Shown: positions 1 to 8,347, counted from the stretch's first letter. The stretch is 41,403 bases of DNA from Paludibacteraceae bacterium (GCA_905235225.1 CAJOKE010000013.1:1-41403), one strand, 5' to 3'. The notes: generated from the sequence alone by a model not told the origin. A program made the numbers and translations.

Positions 1-218
1 TGCAGGTATTCCGATAGTTCATCTACCACCTTAGCTCCCCAACCGGCAGACTTGATACGAGCGGAGATATATTGTCCGATTTCCCAAGCCATTTGCAGCA
101 TCTCGGTATTCACTTTCCGAGCCACTTCAGAACGATGGAAAACGACAATATCATGCACCTGCTGAAAGTCCTTTTCTACATGTGTTGAGGCTTGTATATT
201 TACTATTTTGTCTGCCAT
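1..218 (-). CDS. YhcG/DUF1016-type PDDEXK nuclease, N-terminal part only
   Basis: The first 72 residues are visible and the gene runs off the left edge. The protein starts MADKIVNIQ and continues with a helical segment holding VHDIVVFHRSEVARKVN, the aromatic stretch MAWEIGQYISARIK and VVDELSEYL. This pattern is typical of the DUF1016 N-terminal domain of YhcG-like proteins, whose C-terminal half carries a PDDEXK nuclease fold. That half lies outside the window. Family knowledge: such genes often sit next to restriction-modification genes or in mobile regions, and the nuclease is thought to act on DNA. The ATG at 216-218 was chosen because the nearby upstream ATG is in another frame. The family call comes from motif memory, so the exact family is likely rather than certain. 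Confidence 0.75.
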   Translation of the reverse strand, partial: MADKIVNIQASTHVEKDFQQVHDIVVFHRSEVARKVNTEMLQMAWEIGQYISARIKSAGWGAKVVDELSEYL

Positions 219-260
219 AAACTGGATTTTGTTTCATATTTGTTTTTCTCCTTTCCCGGA

Positions 261-274
261 GTGCTCGAAAGCAC
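261..274. other. Small perfect hairpin in intergenic gap
   Basis: GTGCT-CGAA-AGCAC forms a 5-bp stem with a 4-base loop between the nuclease gene and the DUF3037-like gene. The flanks CTCC/GGAG extend partial pairing. No clean T-tract follows in either direction, so a terminator role is only a guess. A 12-bp direct duplication (CGCTGAGGGCAT, twice) lies just to the right at about 325-348. Confidence 0.3.
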
Positions 275-348
275 CGCTCGGAGAGGGACGAGTATTCTAT
301 TTTTTCCATCAGTTGGCGTTGTTCGCTGAGGGCATCGCTGAGGGCATA

Positions 349-702
349 TTACGCCGTTGCTGCGTTATAGACGTAATTTCTGTATAACCACTCGCCGTTG
401 ATGTTGGCTTGCGATTTGTCTATGTTCTGTATCGGTGAAAACGAGATTAAGTTGTTAGAATAGCGCGTTAAATACTTTAGCGTTTCAACTGATGCCAATT
501 CTCGCAGCTCTTTGCGGACTATAGAAGAAATAGCCTTATACTCCTTAGGCGTATAAAGTAATTTGACAATCCCCAGTTTCTTTTGAGAATAGTACACCTT
601 CACCTTGTTTTGCTCTATTGTCAAAACGCCCAGACTTAACCGCTCTTTGATCTCAGGACGGATATCTGCGTAAATAATACTGTATTGAAGATTATTTTCC
701 AT
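349..702 (-). CDS. DUF3037-like protein of unknown function
   Basis: This 117-aa protein begins MENNLQYSIIYADIRPEIKERLSLGVLTIEQ. The opening strand YSIIYADIRP followed by E/RLSLGVL resembles the start of DUF3037 proteins, where a similar strand leads into a G-V motif. Family knowledge: DUF3037 genes commonly lie directly after a HipA-like kinase gene. Here the reading frame just upstream (692-835) looks like the N-terminal stub of such a kinase and overlaps this gene by 11 bases, which supports the call. The rest is a mixed helix/strand protein without a signal peptide or membrane segment, so it should be cytoplasmic. Its function is unknown. If the partner kinase is lost, the gene may be non-functional. 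Confidence 0.6.
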   Translation of the reverse strand: MENNLQYSIIYADIRPEIKERLSLGVLTIEQNKVKVYYSQKKLGIVKLLYTPKEYKAISSIVRKELRELASVETLKYLTRYSNNLISFSPIQNIDKSQANINGEWLYRNYVYNAATA

Positions 703-835
703 AATTACTATTATTCGGGCGCATGTACTTACATATATACTGCTGCGTATCCGAACACAATACCCAAACAGGCAAGTCGCCGGTCATGTATTGTTTGGAT
801 ATATCCTGAATACTATATAAATGCTGTATTTCCAT
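692..835 (-). pseudogene. Remnant of HipA-like kinase N-terminus (47 codons)
   Basis: A short frame reads MEIQHLYSIQDISKQYMTG, then DLPVWVLCSDTQQYICKYM, and stops after NSNYGK. The pattern 'LPVxVxCxDxQxYxCKY' resembles the first beta-hairpin and ATP-loop lysine region of HipA-like kinases that pair with DUF3037 proteins. A whole kinase would be roughly 250 residues, so about 200 residues are missing and the DUF3037-like gene follows at once, overlapping by 11 bases. The frame sits correctly behind a strong promoter (858-889), which suggests it marks the original start of the operon. Alternative: a real small protein. The similarity is judged by eye. Confidence 0.5.
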
Positions 836-857
836 CGTCTTTGCAACTTTTCGGCTG

Positions 858-889
858 CAAAGTTACTGCTTTTTTCTAATCTGTGCAAG
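858..889 (-). promoter_or_regulatory. Bacteroidota promoter for hipA remnant / DUF3037
   Basis: On the minus strand the -33 element CTTG (886-889) and the -7 element TAACTTTG (858-865) are separated by exactly 20 bases. Transcription would start near 850 and enter the ATG at 835. Confidence 0.7.
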
Positions 890-984
890 GGTTTTAGCAA
901 AAATAGTGTTTGAGGCTATATTTTTTTGCAAAATGGGAGTTCGCCTTGAATAGCATGACGGCTGTCGATGGTATTCTATTCAAC

Positions 985-1037
985 GAAAAAAGAACGATTT
1001 GCTTGGTTGAGAAAACTCAGACAGACAAATCGTTCTT
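985..1037 (-). terminator. Intrinsic terminator of tRNA-Ser
   Basis: The arms AAGAACGATTTG (990-1001 on the plus strand) and CAAATCGTTCTT (1026-1037) form a 12-bp stem with a 24-base loop that can itself pair weakly. On the minus strand it is followed by a run of six T. It lies 5 bases beyond the tRNA 3' end. Confidence 0.85.
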
Positions 1038-1042
1038 CTTTG

Positions 1043-1129
<87 letters not shown>

Positions 1130-1227
1130 GTTCATCAGAAGCAGTTCGTAATTTGGGCTTTGCCAAAAATCCACTCTTGAAAACCTTTTACACGGCATCA
1201 TTATGCCCTGTTTTTCAAAAGCGGTTG

Positions 1228-1259
1228 CAAAAGTACTGCTTTTTTTTTAATCCCACAAA
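1228..1259 (-). promoter_or_regulatory. Promoter of tRNA-Ser
   Basis: Minus strand: -33 TTTG (1256-1259) and -7 TACTTTTG (1228-1235) with a 20-base spacer. The predicted start is about 90 bases ahead of the mature tRNA 5' end, so a leader would have to be processed off. Confidence 0.8.
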
Positions 1260-1339
1260 TTTTTCTGCATTTTTTCAGTAAAAAAATGTTTTTATACCGA
1301 GAAAACAACAAAAAGGATGTCATTGCACAGACAGGAAAA

Positions 1340-2209
1340 TCACACTTCATACAAGGTGTTGGTTTCCATACGGATATATCGTCCTGTAGCAAAGAGCGAT
1401 GCAATCAGGGTGATGAGAACACCTGTTAAGACAGTAACCCCGGATACGAAAACGATATTCTGCCAAGTGAGTGCAAACAGCAATACTCCGAAATGTCTGC
1501 TCACATAATACAAAACAGCAGCGATGACAGCCAAGGCAAGTATGGCAGCCACCAAACCGATACCGATATTTTTACGCAAGATGGGTGCTTTAATCATCCA
1601 AGATGTCGCACCGACCAAGCTCATTGTATTAATAAGGAAACGCTTGGAATAGATCTGTAGCCGGATTGTGTTCCCGATCAGGACAAATGATATCAAGAGC
1701 AACATCGCCGCCACTGCCATCAGAACAAGCGATAACTTATTGATATTGCGGTTTAGCATGGTCAGCAAGTCCTTTTGGTACATGACCTTATCGACATAAG
1801 GCAGGGTAAGAAGACGGTTCTCAAGGATTGCGAGACTATCCGCATTGGCGTATTGAGCCGTCGGGTGCATTTCATAGGATGCAGCCAAGGGATTATAGCC
1901 CAAGAACTTGGAAGGATCTTCCCCGAGATAGCGGATATGTTCCTTTAGCGCATCTTCAGCAGATACGAAACGGCAGTCTTTGCAATAGGGGGCGGATTCA
2001 AGCATCTGCCCCATACGCAGACAATCCGCTTGTGAAACATCCTGTTTGAGCAAAATATCGACAGTAGTATTTTCCTTCACATTATGAATCAGGGAATTCG
2101 CTGAAAGGAGCATAACGCACTCCAAAGCAATAAGGAACAAGACCATCGCCACGCTGATGGTGGTAGTCAAGTACATATTAAAGAAGCGGTGTGATTTACT
2201 CATAGTCAA
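1340..2209 (-). CDS. ftsX: Cell division protein FtsX
   Basis: This 289-aa protein has the FtsX layout: a short cytoplasmic N-terminus, one membrane helix (about residues 13-36), a periplasmic domain of about 120 residues, then three C-terminal helices (about 160-182, 208-235 and 255-278) of the FtsX/MacB permease type. Family role: with the ATPase FtsE, FtsX forms an inner-membrane complex that controls peptidoglycan amidases through EnvC-type activators at the division site. No ftsE is adjacent. An EnvC-like gene is present in this window at 14755. Methionines at 2209 and 2203 are both possible starts. The gene starts only a few bases after a terminator hairpin that closes the T9SS operon, so its expression may depend on read-through or on a promoter I could not see. 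Confidence 0.9.
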   Translation of the reverse strand: MTMSKSHRFFNMYLTTTISVAMVLFLIALECVMLLSANSLIHNVKENTTVDILLKQDVSQADCLRMGQMLESAPYCKDCRFVSAEDALKEHIRYLGEDPSKFLGYNPLAASYEMHPTAQYANADSLAILENRLLTLPYVDKVMYQKDLLTMLNRNINKLSLVLMAVAAMLLLISFVLIGNTIRLQIYSKRFLINTMSLVGATSWMIKAPILRKNIGIGLVAAILALAVIAAVLYYVSRHFGVLLFALTWQNIVFVSGVTVLTGVLITLIASLFATGRYIRMETNTLYEV

Positions 2210-2214
2210 ACGAG

Positions 2215-2240
2215 AAAAAGGGCAGGTTATTCGCCTGCCC
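2215..2240 (-). terminator. Intrinsic terminator between porN and ftsX
   Basis: GGGCAGG and CCTGCCC (2220-2226 and 2234-2240) form a perfect 7-bp GC-rich stem with a 7-base loop. On the minus strand it is followed by TTTTTCTCG. It lies just after the porN stop codon (2248-2250) and ends about 6 bases before the ftsX ATG. Confidence 0.85.
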
Positions 2241-2247
2241 TATCCGA

Positions 2248-3189
2248 TTAATATTCCCAGAGGTCTTGTTCGAAATCGAGCAACTCGGCTTCTATGCGAG
2301 CCTGCTCGCGCTTAATATCTTTTTCGGAATAATGGTAATTCTGGTCGGGCAACATTCTGTTGTACATATTACCTTCTCCGACAAGATAAGTTGAATAGAG
2401 TCTTTTTTGGAAGAACTCATCAAATGTTACGCGCTTTGTTTCGTTCTGCGAAGGAATGATAAATTGCTGAGCCAAATACGGTCTGAGTTCATCAAATGCA
2501 ATCCAGAAGAGAATTTGTCCGTAGAGTGCATCCATAACCGGCATATCGTCATAGTAGCTGACATTATCGGCTTGCAGTGGTGCAATACCAATAATTTTGG
2601 AGTGCATACGCGATGTATGACGGTCGAAGAAAACGACTTCCTGAATAAGATATTTGTATTGGTTGCGTACGAAGCCGGCATAGGAGTAGTTATTGAACCT
2701 CATCGTATTGGTTGTCGAGTCATAATTGAGCAACATATAATCCGATGTAGCGATATTACCGTCGCCCATAGAACCGTCCCTGTCCGTGTTAAGGATAGGC
2801 GGTACCATTTCACGCGGCATCGGATCATTATCGAAATACGGTTTAATATCTCCCACATCACTTGATTTGACATATAGTGGCAGTCCGTCAACGATAGCGT
2901 CCAGAATAACACGGAACAAGGAGCGATAGTCCGGATCATCGGGTGTAGCGGGGAAGTAGAGCTGGTAATTCTGCTTCATCCGCATATCAATAATGCGATA
3001 GACATATCGTGACCAGACAACGTCCTCATTTCGATGGAATGTCTGGATAATAGTATCCTTTGCGGGTGAATACTCCGCGACAGAGATACGTGCTGATCCT
3101 TGTTTATCGAAGAAAGGATTGACATAATGTTGCGCAAAAGTCATGGAGCATCCGATGACGAGGCACGCTATAATACAAACTTTTCTCAT
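2248..3189 (-). CDS. porN: T9SS ring component PorN/GldN
   Basis: This 313-aa protein has an N-terminal signal peptide (MRKVCIIACLVIGCSMTFAQ) and the GldN/PorN pattern, including the segments EDVVWSRYVYRIIDMRMKQN and LQEVVFFDRHTSRMHSKIIGI with its conserved 'xxExxFFDRxxSxMxxKIxGI'-like core. Family role: PorN is a periplasmic protein that, with the lipoprotein PorK, forms the large ring under the outer membrane of the type IX secretion system. It also contacts PorM of the motor. It is the last gene of the operon, 11 bases after porM, and a terminator follows. Length and position match the Porphyromonas and Flavobacterium gene orders. Confidence 0.95.
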   Translation of the reverse strand: MRKVCIIACLVIGCSMTFAQHYVNPFFDKQGSARISVAEYSPAKDTIIQTFHRNEDVVWSRYVYRIIDMRMKQNYQLYFPATPDDPDYRSLFRVILDAIVDGLPLYVKSSDVGDIKPYFDNDPMPREMVPPILNTDRDGSMGDGNIATSDYMLLNYDSTTNTMRFNNYSYAGFVRNQYKYLIQEVVFFDRHTSRMHSKIIGIAPLQADNVSYYDDMPVMDALYGQILFWIAFDELRPYLAQQFIIPSQNETKRVTFDEFFQKRLYSTYLVGEGNMYNRMLPDQNYHYSEKDIKREQARIEAELLDFEQDLWEY

Positions 3190-3200
3190 ATAAAATTATT

Positions 3201-4748
3201 TTAATTAAGTTCAATAGGAAGACCACGCAATTGAATTTCCTTACCATCAGGTCCGACCGCCTTGATGTATTGGATATTCACCATGTTACCCTGTTTAAGT
3301 TTTTTGATAGCCTCAAGCGACTTATTATCCAACTTATCACCTTTGATATTGAAGGAAGCACCTGTAGGCAGTTTAACCTGGAAGCCGGTAATAGTAAACT
3401 TAGCCTGAATAAGACCATCGGCACCGTATGATGCCACGATTTTATTAGAGGGATTGATCAAAGCAGAGCGGGCAATCTTGGTATCTTCCTGGAGTTGTCC
3501 GTTCACTTCGAAATATGCGTCCGGTTTCGGCAAGTTTTTTACGCGGTACACATGTGATCCCATGACAGCAGTTTTTCCGTCAATCTCGGCAAGAACTTCA
3601 ATGGTCATTTTGTCACCACCGCCATTACCGGGTTTGATAACCCACAATCCGTTCTGTTTGGAAATCGCAGCACCCGGGCAGCGTACCTGCAGTTTATCGC
3701 TCGGCACACCGGGAACAGAAATACTGAACGGGTTATTGTAACCGCGGTACATGATATTGAGGTCGGTATTGGAGATTGTAGCAGTAGGTTCTCCAACGGT
3801 ATAACGTCCTTCGAAAGGCAGATAAACCGTTTGTCCGAGGTGCTGGTAAGCGATTTGTCCTTTGTAGCGTTTTTCTCCTGTTCCGGAAGCGATGACTTCA
3901 TAAATACCCTGGTCATTGATTTTCTGTCCCTCGATGAAATATTCAGGAGATTTAGTGGAGTCAATACCGGCAAGGATAATCTGTGCGCGGTACTTACTGC
4001 CACGAATTACGTATTCAGATGACGGGATAATATACGCGCCCATTTTGTTCACGCGGACATCGCTGGCGTCGGTTTTGCTATAAAGCACCTGCACGACCTT
4101 GCCCTCATAGGTACGAATATCATTTTGGATTTTGGTCAAGACGGTAATGGACGCGCAGACCGGCATTTCCTCGAAAATAGTCTGCTCCCAAGAAATGGAT
4201 TTACCTTCCGCATTGACACCTTCGTCAGTTGCGAACATATGGTCGATGTCGGCACTAACGCTCTCATCGCTATCAGTAATATCTTTGAGGAACTCGCGGT
4301 ACGCGATAATGCGCTGTTTGAGTTCAGCAGCGTGTCCCTCATTGATACCATACTGGTGAGGTACATTTGTATCGTCACGTTTACCGATTTGCCGAACGGT
4401 AGCAGCTTTAACAGCTTTTGAGCCATCAGCCAACTGAACAATAGCGTCTTTGAAATCGGAGATATAGTTGTACAGATTGTCCGATTCTTCCTTGACGCGC
4501 ATTGCTTTGTCGTACCACTCCTGTGTTTTCTCTTTATTCTGGCTCAGGGCATTGGCAAAACGGTCGTATTCCAGTCGGTTACCACTTTCGGTAGTCGAGA
4601 TAGTAGCATGCAAGCTTTCGTCCACCTGCAAGTAGCCGTTCAGGATGGCAGCACTGACATTCAACGCCAGCATGGCGGTGAGTACCAGGTACATCATTCC
4701 TATCATTCGTTGTCTCGGGGTTTCCGGACAGTTTTTTGCTCCTCCCAT
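3201..4748 (-). CDS. porM: T9SS motor protein PorM/GldM
   Basis: A 515-aa protein starting MGGAKNCPETPRQRMIG, followed by a single membrane helix (MMYLVLTAMLALNVSAAILNG) and a long periplasmic region. The N-terminus and the helix are diagnostic of GldM. The periplasmic part contains a helical D1 segment followed by beta-rich domains, including the stretch MYRGYNNPFSISVPGV typical of the D2-D3 region. Family role: PorM with PorL forms the proton-motive-force driven motor, and PorM spans the periplasm to touch the PorK/PorN ring. It follows porL by 59 bases and precedes porN by 11 bases in one operon. Confidence 0.96.
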   Translation of the reverse strand: MGGAKNCPETPRQRMIGMMYLVLTAMLALNVSAAILNGYLQVDESLHATISTTESGNRLEYDRFANALSQNKEKTQEWYDKAMRVKEESDNLYNYISDFKDAIVQLADGSKAVKAATVRQIGKRDDTNVPHQYGINEGHAAELKQRIIAYREFLKDITDSDESVSADIDHMFATDEGVNAEGKSISWEQTIFEEMPVCASITVLTKIQNDIRTYEGKVVQVLYSKTDASDVRVNKMGAYIIPSSEYVIRGSKYRAQIILAGIDSTKSPEYFIEGQKINDQGIYEVIASGTGEKRYKGQIAYQHLGQTVYLPFEGRYTVGEPTATISNTDLNIMYRGYNNPFSISVPGVPSDKLQVRCPGAAISKQNGLWVIKPGNGGGDKMTIEVLAEIDGKTAVMGSHVYRVKNLPKPDAYFEVNGQLQEDTKIARSALINPSNKIVASYGADGLIQAKFTITGFQVKLPTGASFNIKGDKLDNKSLEAIKKLKQGNMVNIQYIKAVGPDGKEIQLRGLPIELN

Positions 4749-4807
4749 GACTAAATTACTTTAATATTCAGGAAATTAGAGTTATTTTAATTAGTCAGGC
4801 AACAGTT

Positions 4808-5740
4808 TTATGCCAGAGCATTGAGCATGTTACCATAGACTTTGTTGAGTTCAGCCACCTGTTGTGCCAGTTTTTTAGCAGAAGCTTCGTACTCGCTTTG
4901 GCTTTTAGCGACTTCAGCGGCAGCGTTTTGTGCTTTTTGAGCATCAGCGGCCATGGCTTTAACACTTTCGGTAGCCGCATTAACGTGAGCCGTTTGTGCT
5001 TTGTACGCCTCAACTTGCGCTTGCAGTACATTGAGTTGCAGCTCATAAACGGAATTGAGTGAGCCGAGTTTTGCGCCGACAGCGTCAATGCTTTTCTGGT
5101 AAGCTTTGGTACCTTCAACCACGCCCTTCATATCCGTTACAACGGTAGCATACGCATTAGCGAGTTCGTCATTTTTCTTGCTAACAGCATCAGATGAAGC
5201 AGCGAATTTTCCGGCAGCCTCGCTGGCCGCTTCCATTTTCTCACCCAGTTTGGTAGTAACGGCAGCGACTTTACCAAGGTCTTGGAGTTGCACGGCTGTT
5301 TTAGCGAGTCCGTCAATTCCAGCTTTGAGTGAAGCGAGGTCCTCATCGCTGATAGCAGGAACATTGGCTTTTTTTGCGCCGTTGCTCTGACCTTGTTCAG
5401 GAGCTTGTCCGTTTTCGACACCTGCGCCTAACAAAGTCGGACGTGGACGTGCCTGTACTTCTTTAAGATATTCGGGTTCAGCACCGTAACCAATCAACTG
5501 GGGGAAAACATTCTCCCAATGGAAGTCAACGTGCGGTTTATCGAAGCAACCGATCATAAAGAGGAATGCCTCGGTAATCATACCAGTCATCAACACAGGA
5601 CCAGCACCGGGAAAGTGCATAATTTTGAACAACGCACCGATAATAACGACTGAAGCACCAATCGAATAAACCATACCGGTAATTTTCTTTCCTTGATACG
5701 ACTCATACCAGTGGATGAATCCAGACTCTTTTTTTGCCAT
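4808..5740 (-). CDS. porL: T9SS motor protein PorL/GldL
   Basis: A 310-aa protein with two membrane helices near the N-terminus (about residues 20-38 and 48-66) and a long coiled-coil, Ala/Lys/Glu-rich cytoplasmic C-terminus. The N-terminus GFIHWYESYQGKKITGMVYS is typical. The first helix holds Lys in LFKIMHFPG and the second holds Glu in GMITEAFLFMIG. These are the charged residues known in the family to be needed for proton-driven rotation. Role: with PorM it forms the inner-membrane motor that powers T9SS. The spacing is 45 bases after porK and 59 before porM. The cytoplasmic tail has the usual length for PorL. Confidence 0.96.
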   Translation of the reverse strand: MAKKESGFIHWYESYQGKKITGMVYSIGASVVIIGALFKIMHFPGAGPVLMTGMITEAFLFMIGCFDKPHVDFHWENVFPQLIGYGAEPEYLKEVQARPRPTLLGAGVENGQAPEQGQSNGAKKANVPAISDEDLASLKAGIDGLAKTAVQLQDLGKVAAVTTKLGEKMEAASEAAGKFAASSDAVSKKNDELANAYATVVTDMKGVVEGTKAYQKSIDAVGAKLGSLNSVYELQLNVLQAQVEAYKAQTAHVNAATESVKAMAADAQKAQNAAAEVAKSQSEYEASAKKLAQQVAELNKVYGNMLNALA

Positions 5741-5785
5741 ACAAAAGTGTTTTTATGAGTTTATTAATAAATATTTTCTGTTCAA

Positions 5786-7138
5786 TTAATCGCCGATATA
5801 GGAACGAACGCAACGGAATCCTATATAGGGGCGGCTTTGATATTGGTATTCGTACACGCGAACGCCGCATTGGAGATAGTAACTGATGTCCTTCCAGCTA
5901 CCGCCTTTAACGACTTTCTTTTTAAGGATGTCGGGGTCGTCGATACGTGCCATGTAGCAGTAGTTAGGGTTCAAGTCATGCACATTGGTGTTAGCGACGG
6001 GTTGGAAAGCGGATGCCGTCCATTCAGCCACGTTACCCGCCATATCGAACAGACCGAAGTCATTCGGGCGGTATTGCGCCACGCGGCATGTGGTAGTTCC
6101 GGTATCATCGTTATACGCGCCGCGATAGGGTTTGAAGTTAGCGAAGAAGCAACCTTTGGCATCACGTGCATAGTTACCGCCCCACGGATACATCGCCATT
6201 TTACGTCCGCCGCGTGCAGCGTATTCCCATTCGGCTTCGGTAGGCAGGCGGTATTCCTGTGCATTGGCACCGGTATGTCCTCTAAAGAAGTTAGTGCGCC
6301 AGTGGCAGAAGGCGTGAGCCTGCTCCCAAGTAACGCCGACAACGGGGTACTCGAGATAGCCGTCATGCGAGAAATACTTTTGCATCAACGGGTCGTTATA
6401 TGAATATTGGAAATCGCGCACCCAAACCATCGTATCGGGATAGACGCAGATAATCTTGTTGGTCAGGAGGTCTTTCGGGCTACGGAGAGGACGGACGATG
6501 GTACGTTCCTGAATACCGCCTTCTTCATCAATCCACGCTGTGTCAACACGTGCAAGTGCGGTAGGCGGGTAGCAACCGCGGGCGACATCGAATTTGTTTT
6601 CAGACAAGACAGCCTGGTCATAGTTGGTCCAGCAATATCTGTATGTCAAGTTATTGGTATTGATTGTTTTGGTACCGGGGAAATACATCGGCTCGAGTGC
6701 CTCGACTTCTTCATCTTCCTTACTGGTCCAAGGAATTTTCTTTTTCCAGTTGAGTTGATAGTTTTCCTCATCAAAGTCCTCATCTTTTGGTTGGATAGCA
6801 TAGTCTGTCATACCTGCTTCCACCAACAGATGAAGAGCGATTGAGTCTTTTACATAGTTAACGAACTGTTTGTACTCATTGTTCGTAATTTCCGTTTCGT
6901 CCATCCAGAAAGCCTCGACGGTAGCCATGTACACGTTGTCCTGCTGTTCAAAGACGGCGGACTGCGTGTTGGCACCCATCATGAAGGAGCCTTTACGCAC
7001 GAAGACCATTCCATAGGGGTTAGCCTCCTTAAACTTGATGCTATTTCTAACGCCCACCAATTCGCCGGCGGGTTTGTTGCAAGCCGCAAACAAGGCGGTC
7101 ATGACCACTACGGTTAAAACTTTTGTGATTTTCATCAT
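5786..7138 (-). CDS. porK: T9SS ring lipoprotein PorK/GldK
   Basis: A 450-aa lipoprotein with signal and lipobox LFAAC (Cys at about residue 20). The body is an FGE-sulfatase-type fold: FVRKGSFMMG near the start, YPVVGVTWEQAHAFCHW, EYRLPTEAEWEYAARGG, FGLFDMAGNVAEW and the final YIGFRCVRSY. This is the diagnostic GldK/PorK architecture. Family role: PorK forms, with PorN, the periplasmic ring attached to the outer membrane. The formylglycine-generating activity is not expected in this family. The gene is 12 bases after porP and 45 before porL. The ATG at 7138 gives MMKITKV, and the second Met is equally possible. Confidence 0.96.
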   Translation of the reverse strand: MMKITKVLTVVVMTALFAACNKPAGELVGVRNSIKFKEANPYGMVFVRKGSFMMGANTQSAVFEQQDNVYMATVEAFWMDETEITNNEYKQFVNYVKDSIALHLLVEAGMTDYAIQPKDEDFDEENYQLNWKKKIPWTSKEDEEVEALEPMYFPGTKTINTNNLTYRYCWTNYDQAVLSENKFDVARGCYPPTALARVDTAWIDEEGGIQERTIVRPLRSPKDLLTNKIICVYPDTMVWVRDFQYSYNDPLMQKYFSHDGYLEYPVVGVTWEQAHAFCHWRTNFFRGHTGANAQEYRLPTEAEWEYAARGGRKMAMYPWGGNYARDAKGCFFANFKPYRGAYNDDTGTTTCRVAQYRPNDFGLFDMAGNVAEWTASAFQPVANTNVHDLNPNYCYMARIDDPDILKKKVVKGGSWKDISYYLQCGVRVYEYQYQSRPYIGFRCVRSYIGD

Positions 7139-7150
7139 ATAACAGTTTTT

Positions 7151-8107
7151 TTATAAATATCTAACGCTTTTGTACTTATTAGTCCGTTTGGGTTTGAGGA
7201 TATTAAATCCGTAAGCCAGATAAATCTCGTGAGTACCGAAACTTTCGAGCAGGAGTTTGTTATGCGGTAACTCGCAGGAGTATCCGAGTTGCAGTCCTGA
7301 AACGATGTCTATTCCGAGCAGGATATTGACGCTTCCGGCGATTCTGTATCCCAATCCCCAACGATATTTGTCTTTGTACTCACAAAGGAGACTCATATTA
7401 ATGTCCCATGAGGCGAAATCGGTCATCATCATGAGCGACGGTTTGAGCTGCCATTCTTTGTGGTGTTTGAGTCGGAAGTTGTATCCGCCTGCCACATATA
7501 AGGTACCTCTGAGCCGAACTTCGGTATATTCATCCCACTCGACGCGCGGTTGGGAGAGGTGGCTATAACTGGCACCGACCCACCAGACTCCGGTTGTGTA
7601 GTATAATCCGAGAGCCATATCGAAGGTCATACCGGATTTACTACCTTTAGGAATCGCCTCATCATTGACATCAAAGTAATCGGAAGCGGACAACTGATCC
7701 AAGTTCACGCTATCGCCTTTGAATCCGACATTGACGAAACCGAGGTCAGCCCCGACACTAAGGTATCCCTTTCCGAGTCTTTGCCTATAGGCATACTGGA
7801 CATGCAAGACCTGATTGGTAAAGAGTCCGTACCGGTCGTTCATGAACCTTATTCCCGCACCATGTTTTGTTTTACCTATAACGAAAGGCGAACTAAAACT
7901 GAAATAGGTGGTCATGGGTGCGTTGGTAATATTCACGTATTGCATACGGTGCAGTCCCGCCACTTTCATCAGGTCGCCTTCTCCCGCCGCCGCAGGATTA
8001 TAGGCAGTCGGCATATACATATATTGTCCTATCTGCGGGTCAAACTGCGCCATAACGGCAGCAGCGAAACCAGTTAACGCACATAAAAGAACAACATATC
8101 GTCTCAC
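7151..8107 (-). CDS. porP: T9SS outer-membrane protein PorP/SprF
   Basis: A 318-aa protein with a signal peptide ending AVMAQ and the mature N-terminus FDPQIGQYMYMPTAYNPAAAG. That 'Q(Y/F)MxxPxxxNPAxAG' motif identifies the PorP/SprF family. The rest is a series of amphipathic strands of a beta-barrel. Role: an outer-membrane protein that associates with the PorK/PorN complex or with particular secreted substrates. As the first por gene and directly ahead of porK it is most likely the core PorP rather than a cargo-specific paralogue. The gene lies 18 bases after the DUF2795 gene and shares its promoter. Confidence 0.94.
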   Translation of the reverse strand: MRRYVVLLCALTGFAAAVMAQFDPQIGQYMYMPTAYNPAAAGEGDLMKVAGLHRMQYVNITNAPMTTYFSFSSPFVIGKTKHGAGIRFMNDRYGLFTNQVLHVQYAYRQRLGKGYLSVGADLGFVNVGFKGDSVNLDQLSASDYFDVNDEAIPKGSKSGMTFDMALGLYYTTGVWWVGASYSHLSQPRVEWDEYTEVRLRGTLYVAGGYNFRLKHHKEWQLKPSLMMMTDFASWDINMSLLCEYKDKYRWGLGYRIAGSVNILLGIDIVSGLQLGYSCELPHNKLLLESFGTHEIYLAYGFNILKPKRTNKYKSVRYL

Positions 8108-8125
8108 TTCTCAGTCAACTATAGT

Positions 8126-8347
8126 TTAATACTCTTCTTCATCAAAGAAGAAGTCATCCTTGGTCGGATAGTCCGGCCAAATATCTTCAATGCTCTCAAA
8201 CACTTCGTCCTCATCCTCAATTTCCTGCAGGTTTTCGATTACCTCCATGGGGGCGCCTATACGGTTAGCATAATCAAGCAATTCGTCCTTGGTAGCAGGC
8301 CAAGGTGCATCATCAATCTTCGATGCCAATTCCAATGTCCAATACAT
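8126..8347 (-). CDS. DUF2795 family small acidic protein
   Basis: A 73-aa soluble protein, MYWTLELASKIDDAPWPATK, then a helix region with GAPMEVIENLQEIEDEDE and an acidic tail ending DFFFDEEEY. The block 'PWPATKDELLDYAxRxGAPxEVIENLQ' is the DUF2795 signature, widespread in Bacteroidota. Its function is unknown. The protein is strongly acidic, which would fit a role as a partner or chaperone of another protein, but this is inference only. It is the first gene behind the promoter at 8411-8442 and precedes porP by 18 bases, so it is probably co-transcribed with the whole T9SS operon. Confidence 0.9.
   Translation of the reverse strand: MYWTLELASKIDDAPWPATKDELLDYANRIGAPMEVIENLQEIEDEDEVFESIEDIWPDYPTKDDFFFDEEEY

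Noticed and set aside
2407..2865. Plus-strand frames of 70-190 aa opposite the por genes (e.g. 2407-2865, 5837-6403)
   Set aside because: They are antisense shadows of genes with clear families and lack any recognisable feature.
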